Part shown: one piece after another, positions 4,562 through 7,506 of the stretch
How positions within the stretch are numbered: the stretch's first letter is position 1
How the letters are laid out: every line of letters starts with the position of its first letter
DNA from: an uncultured Lewinella sp.
GTDB taxonomy: Bacteria > Bacteroidota > Bacteroidia > Chitinophagales > Saprospiraceae
Length of the DNA: 7,506 bases
Reading direction: 5' to 3'
Assembly: GCA_938021455.1 (NCBI GenBank)
Contig: CALIGP010000173.1
Location: forward strand, 1-7,506
Made by a program: the position numbers and the translations under genes
Notes under the pieces: generated by a model
The model's database searches: none
What the model was told of the DNA's origin: nothing
What the model saw: only the letters and a program-made list of their open reading frames with translations

Positions 4562-6094
4562 TTATTTGCGGGTACCGTATAGTTTCTTGCCTGCTTCTTC
4601 GTACTTATCATCTGCAACCCACATCGGGACGGTGTCCCGATTAGCAATCAGGCGAGCGGCCAATGCGAATACCTGGCAGTAATGCTTTAGGTAGGCCATA
4701 TCGATGGTTTCCGGATTGTCGGTTACCTGGTGGTAGTACTTGAAGAGTTCGTCGCTGAAACCAGTGATTCCCGGTGAAAAGCACAGGGCAGGAACACCCT
4801 TCGCGGCGAAGCTTACGTTGTCCGAGCGGTCGAACAAGCCCTGCTCCGGAGCGGGATCGCTGATCACTTTTTTGCCAAAAGCAGCGGCTGCTTTCTCTAC
4901 CTGTGGGTCAATGCCCGTGCGGTTAGCACCAATCAGGGAGATGCCTGTTTTGTCGTCGTAACCAGCGCCATCGGTGTTGAAGTTGAAGATGGTCTTCTCC
5001 AGCGGGATGAGCGGGTTTTCGGAGTAGTACTGGCTGCCGAGCAATCCCATTTCCTCGCCAGTAACGGCGAGCATGATGATCGGTCTGCGCGTAGGTACTT
5101 CCGCAAAAGCGCGGGCGGTAGCCAGCAGAGAGATCGTACCAAAGGCATTATCCCGTGCACCGTTAAAGATGCTGTCTTGTTCCGTGTACGCTCCACCACC
5201 CTGGGCACCAACGCCCACGTGATCAAAGTGCGCCGTAACGATCATGTACTCGTCCTTCATGGCCGGGTCCGTTCCTTCGAGGACACCACCTACGTTCATG
5301 CTTTCGATGCGCTCGATCTGAATGCCAGAGCTGGCCATACTACCCTTTAAACCCTTCTTCTTGTCCTGAAGAGCTGGGACGAAGGTATCGTCGGCTTTGA
5401 CAAATCCGTAGGGGATAGTTGCGCTTGGCTCACCAGAGTCAAGGCCCATCCGGCTTCCACCGAAGTAGCTCTTGAAGCTGGTCCAGGGGAACGGCAGGGA
5501 ATACAGTTCATAAATGGCGATGGCACCGTTTGCCGCGGCAAAGTCTGCTTTTTTGCTCACGCCCGCGAAGATGCCGCGTTGGCTGATGTCTCCAGGAATA
5601 CCAGCACGGGTAACGACAATCTTTCCTTTGACGTCAAGCTTTTCGTAGTCGTTGTGGCCCGTCTCTTCGTCAACCCAACCGTAGTTAGCGAAGACGACAT
5701 TCGCTTCGCCACTCGCGGCGGGGCCGCGCATAATGAGCAGGTCTTTACCGTGGGTGAAGGCGAAATCACCTGCCATTAGTTTACCGGATTCAGGAGACTC
5801 CGTCTGCATCAGCGGTACGGGCTGGAAGTAGCTGTCTCCGTTGATGGGTGAGTAGCCGAAGCCTCGGAGTTGTGCGGCGATGTAGTTGGCGGCGATGACG
5901 TTTCCGGTGCTGCCGGTACGGCGGCCCTGCAGGAAGTCGGAAGCCAGGAAGTGCATTTCACCGGCGAGTTCTTTTTCGTTGAAGGAGAATTCGGGAAGGT
6001 TGCGATCAATTCCGTCAGCATTGTCGCTGTCCGTTTGGGCAAAGAGGCTAATTCCCAGGAGGAATAGCAGAGTGGTGAGGGCTGTTTGCTTCAT
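4562..6094 (-). CDS. Secreted M28-family zinc metallopeptidase
   Basis: The 510-residue product is an M28-family (aminopeptidase Y/S-like) peptidase that would remove N-terminal residues from peptides using two zinc ions. A cleavable signal peptide spans residues 1-20 (MKQTALTTLL... ending LFAQ), so it is exported to the periplasm or beyond. Residues about 110-240 look like a protease-associated (PA) insert, with KGKIVVTRAGIPGD and NGAIAIYEL. The catalytic core follows. TAHFDHVG gives H289 and possibly catalytic D291, NGARDNAFG gives zinc-bridging D315, AVTGEEMGLLGS gives the E347/E348 general base and ligand, NFNTDGAG gives D375, and YYHQVTDNPE gives H455. All expected M28 ligands are therefore present and the enzyme should be active. 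No T9SS C-terminal sorting domain is seen. The start at 6094 is fixed by the signal peptide, with a promoter-like box only five bases upstream. The sterol-desaturase-like gene follows on the same strand after 20 bp. Confidence 0.92.
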   Translation of the reverse strand: MKQTALTTLLFLLGISLFAQTDSDNADGIDRNLPEFSFNEKELAGEMHFLASDFLQGRRTGSTGNVIAANYIAAQLRGFGYSPINGDSYFQPVPLMQTESPESGKLMAGDFAFTHGKDLLIMRGPAASGEANVVFANYGWVDEETGHNDYEKLDVKGKIVVTRAGIPGDISQRGIFAGVSKKADFAAANGAIAIYELYSLPFPWTSFKSYFGGSRMGLDSGEPSATIPYGFVKADDTFVPALQDKKKGLKGSMASSGIQIERIESMNVGGVLEGTDPAMKDEYMIVTAHFDHVGVGAQGGGAYTEQDSIFNGARDNAFGTISLLATARAFAEVPTRRPIIMLAVTGEEMGLLGSQYYSENPLIPLEKTIFNFNTDGAGYDDKTGISLIGANRTGIDPQVEKAAAAFGKKVISDPAPEQGLFDRSDNVSFAAKGVPALCFSPGITGFSDELFKYYHQVTDNPETIDMAYLKHYCQVFALAARLIANRDTVPMWVADDKYEEAGKKLYGTRK

Positions 6095-6099
6095 GGGGG

Positions 6100-6107
6100 T
6101 AAAGATA
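6100..6107 (-). promoter_or_regulatory. Candidate -7 box very close to the M28 peptidase start
   Basis: On the minus strand 6107-6100 reads TATCTTTA, seven of eight positions of TAnnTTTG. Only five bases (CCCCC) separate it from the ATG at 6094. A weak TTTC lies 17 bases further upstream. If this is the real -7 element, transcription would begin at or within a base or two of the start codon, giving a leaderless or nearly leaderless mRNA. Confidence 0.4.
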
Positions 6108-6191
6108 GGGAATCGATTTTTTGGGAAAGGGGTGAGAAATCAAAGAGTGCATATTAAAGCAATCCCATCAACCCGAAGATTCAATACTACA

Positions 6192-6234
6192 TCAAGGGAC
6201 GATGGATCGGCTCCGCCGAGCTTCTGTCCCTTGA
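6192..6234. repeat. Strong two-part hairpin in the divergent intergenic region
   Basis: TCAAGGGAC (6192-6200) and GTCCCTTGA (6226-6234) form a perfect 9-bp outer stem. Inside it TCGGC-TCC-GCCGA (6207-6219) forms a perfect 5-bp apical stem. No T-run follows on either strand. The remainder of the 267-base gap between the divergent peptidase and lipoprotein genes (6095-6361) shows no gene and no second clear structure. The hairpin may be a dispersed palindromic repeat or a shared regulatory element. Confidence 0.65.
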
Positions 6235-6361
6235 AAACAGCACTAAGCGTCCTTCGCCCTCCTTAAAGTCGCGGGCGATCGGATCGACGGCATCTAAAAT
6301 AATCAGTCGATTACCGTAACAGGATCAATAACCAGCCTATTGAGAGGAAAACATACCCATT

Positions 6362-7489
6362 ATGAGAATTTCACTTTTCGCCCTTCTTTTTGTGGCGACC
6401 CTCTTCTCCTGCCAAAGGGAAGAAGGCCTGCTTCCACTAGAAGCCCAGTCCCCCGTACAAAACACAGTAGCATCATCCGCCCTCCCCAATGACATCGTCA
6501 GCAGTGAATGGTGGAACAGCCTTGGGCCACTGGAACAAAAACTGACCGCTGGAGAGTTAAACCGCTCCGGTGCGTTGATCAGCCTACGTCAAATTGAAGA
6601 GCGGCGGATGGCCGCTCAGTCCGAACTCAAAAGACTAGGAAGAGGAAGAGTAAATGTTTGTGCCGGAGGCTTCCCCGCCAATCCGGCTGGTGATGTCACC
6701 CTCAACTCTCAGGCCGACGTTGATGCCTTCGGTGCATGGAAGTGCAAAGACATTATTGGAGCTATGACCGTTAGTGACACGCGAGGTCCAGACCCGATTT
6801 GCGATCTCTCTCCCCTTTCAAAGCTACAAACCATAGGTAGCTCACTTACCATCAATGTAAGCTGCGCCTCAAGCCTTGCGGGCCTGAACAAGCTTAAATC
6901 AATCGGAGAGCTTGGCCCCTTTGGCTTCATCGGTGTTAGCGGTGATAACCTGACGGACATCGAAGCCCTGTCTAAACTAAAAGTCTTAACGGGATCGCTC
7001 AACATCATTAGCAACCCGCAGTTAACTGGCTTCTCCCAGGCTTTTAGAAAAATAACGGTCATTGACTCTACGCTGAACAACAACTCCGTCTTCACTTTTT
7101 CGCTGATCAACATAAATGAAAATGCGCTATTGACGGACATCAGCGGGCTCCGTAACGTCGCCTCTATTGCTGGCGGGCTACGTATTATTAACAATGCCTC
7201 CATTATTGATCTAGACGACTTGTCTTCCCTGACGCAGATTAATCAGGACATTTTCGTCTACGAGAATTTAAGTTTACAGCAGGTGGATGTGCTCTCCGTC
7301 ATCACCAGTATCTCTGATGACCTTGCGGTGTTTGACAATCCATCCCTCAACAGCTGTTGTGGCCTATACAGCTTGCTGTGTAACAACCCGCCAAGCTGCA
7401 CCAATAATGGTGTAGGCGACTTGTTGATTGTCGAAAATAACGGTTGTTCGTTGGCTGATATTCTGGCGGGTGGCGCTTGTTCTCCATAG
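6362..7489 (+). CDS. Surface lipoprotein with receptor-L-domain-like leucine-rich repeats
   Basis: The 375-residue product begins with a lipoprotein signal (MRISLFALLFVATLFSC); the lipobox LFSC puts the lipidated cysteine at residue 17. The following QRE has charged residues soon after the cysteine, as is common in Bacteroidota surface-exported lipoproteins. Residues about 18-95 are a linker with a charged helical stretch (QIEERRMAAQSELKRLGRGR). From about 110 to the end are irregular leucine-rich repeats of the receptor-L-domain type: DLSPLSKLQTIGSSLTI, LAGLNKLKSIG, DIEALSKLKVLTGSLNIISN, DISGLRNVASIAGGLRIINN, DLSSLTQINQDIFVYEN and ISDDLAVFDNPSLNSCCGL. Cysteines concentrate at 332, 333, 340, 346, 362 and 373 and probably form disulfides capping the repeat stack. 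Proteins of this kind are thought to bind ligands at the cell surface, but the ligand is unknown. The start at 6362 is fixed by the signal. No T9SS domain follows; the protein ends at GGACSP. Confidence 0.85.
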   Translation: MRISLFALLFVATLFSCQREEGLLPLEAQSPVQNTVASSALPNDIVSSEWWNSLGPLEQKLTAGELNRSGALISLRQIEERRMAAQSELKRLGRGRVNVCAGGFPANPAGDVTLNSQADVDAFGAWKCKDIIGAMTVSDTRGPDPICDLSPLSKLQTIGSSLTINVSCASSLAGLNKLKSIGELGPFGFIGVSGDNLTDIEALSKLKVLTGSLNIISNPQLTGFSQAFRKITVIDSTLNNNSVFTFSLININENALLTDISGLRNVASIAGGLRIINNASIIDLDDLSSLTQINQDIFVYENLSLQQVDVLSVITSISDDLAVFDNPSLNSCCGLYSLLCNNPPSCTNNGVGDLLIVENNGCSLADILAGGACSP

Positions 7490-7506
7490 GGATATTCCAT
7501 AATTCT

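Noticed and set aside
6342..6347. GAGAGG as a Shine-Dalgarno site for the lipoprotein gene
   Set aside because: It ends 14 bases before the ATG, too far for a usual ribosome binding site, and Bacteroidota rarely rely on one.

Overview
This 7.5-kb window looks like chromosomal DNA from a Bacteroidota bacterium, probably of the Saprospiria/Lewinella type. That placement is inference. It rests on the mid-50% G+C look, Bacteroidota-type secretory signals, TAnnTTTG-like promoter boxes in place of clear Shine-Dalgarno sites, the Bacteroidota-style leucine-rich-repeat lipoprotein, and intergenic gaps packed with short palindromic repeats. No phage, conjugation, CRISPR or transposase gene is visible.

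Layout: (1) Bases 1-627 (+) are the C-terminal end of a class A penicillin-binding protein 1C, whose start lies outside the window. (2) Bases 628-907 are non-coding and contain several inverted repeats and a candidate promoter. (3) Bases 908-1774 (+) encode a secreted, probable outer-membrane beta-barrel protein. (4) Bases 1775-2158 are a remodelled intergenic region. It holds two copies (about 92% identical) of a 49-bp double-hairpin repeat, and a decayed fragment of the 3' end of the neighbouring barrel gene directly after the second copy. (5) Bases 2159-3484 (+) encode a DUF2254 integral membrane protein. (6) On the minus strand, an M28-family secreted aminopeptidase-like metallopeptidase (6094-4562) is followed after 20 bp by a sterol desaturase/fatty-acid hydroxylase family di-iron membrane enzyme (4541-3510), probably as one transcript. 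This pair converges on the DUF2254 gene across 25 bp. (7) Bases 6095-6361 form a divergent intergenic region with a strong 9+5-bp hairpin. (8) Bases 6362-7489 (+) encode a lipoprotein with receptor-L-domain-like leucine-rich repeats.

Most genes here are cell-envelope functions: peptidoglycan synthesis, outer-membrane barrel, inner-membrane protein, secreted peptidase, lipid-modifying enzyme and surface lipoprotein. Apart from the peptidase-desaturase pair they do not form one obvious pathway. I did not find a convincing new multi-gene system. The most unusual part is the 1775-2158 interval, where a palindromic repeat family meets a broken copy of the adjacent gene.
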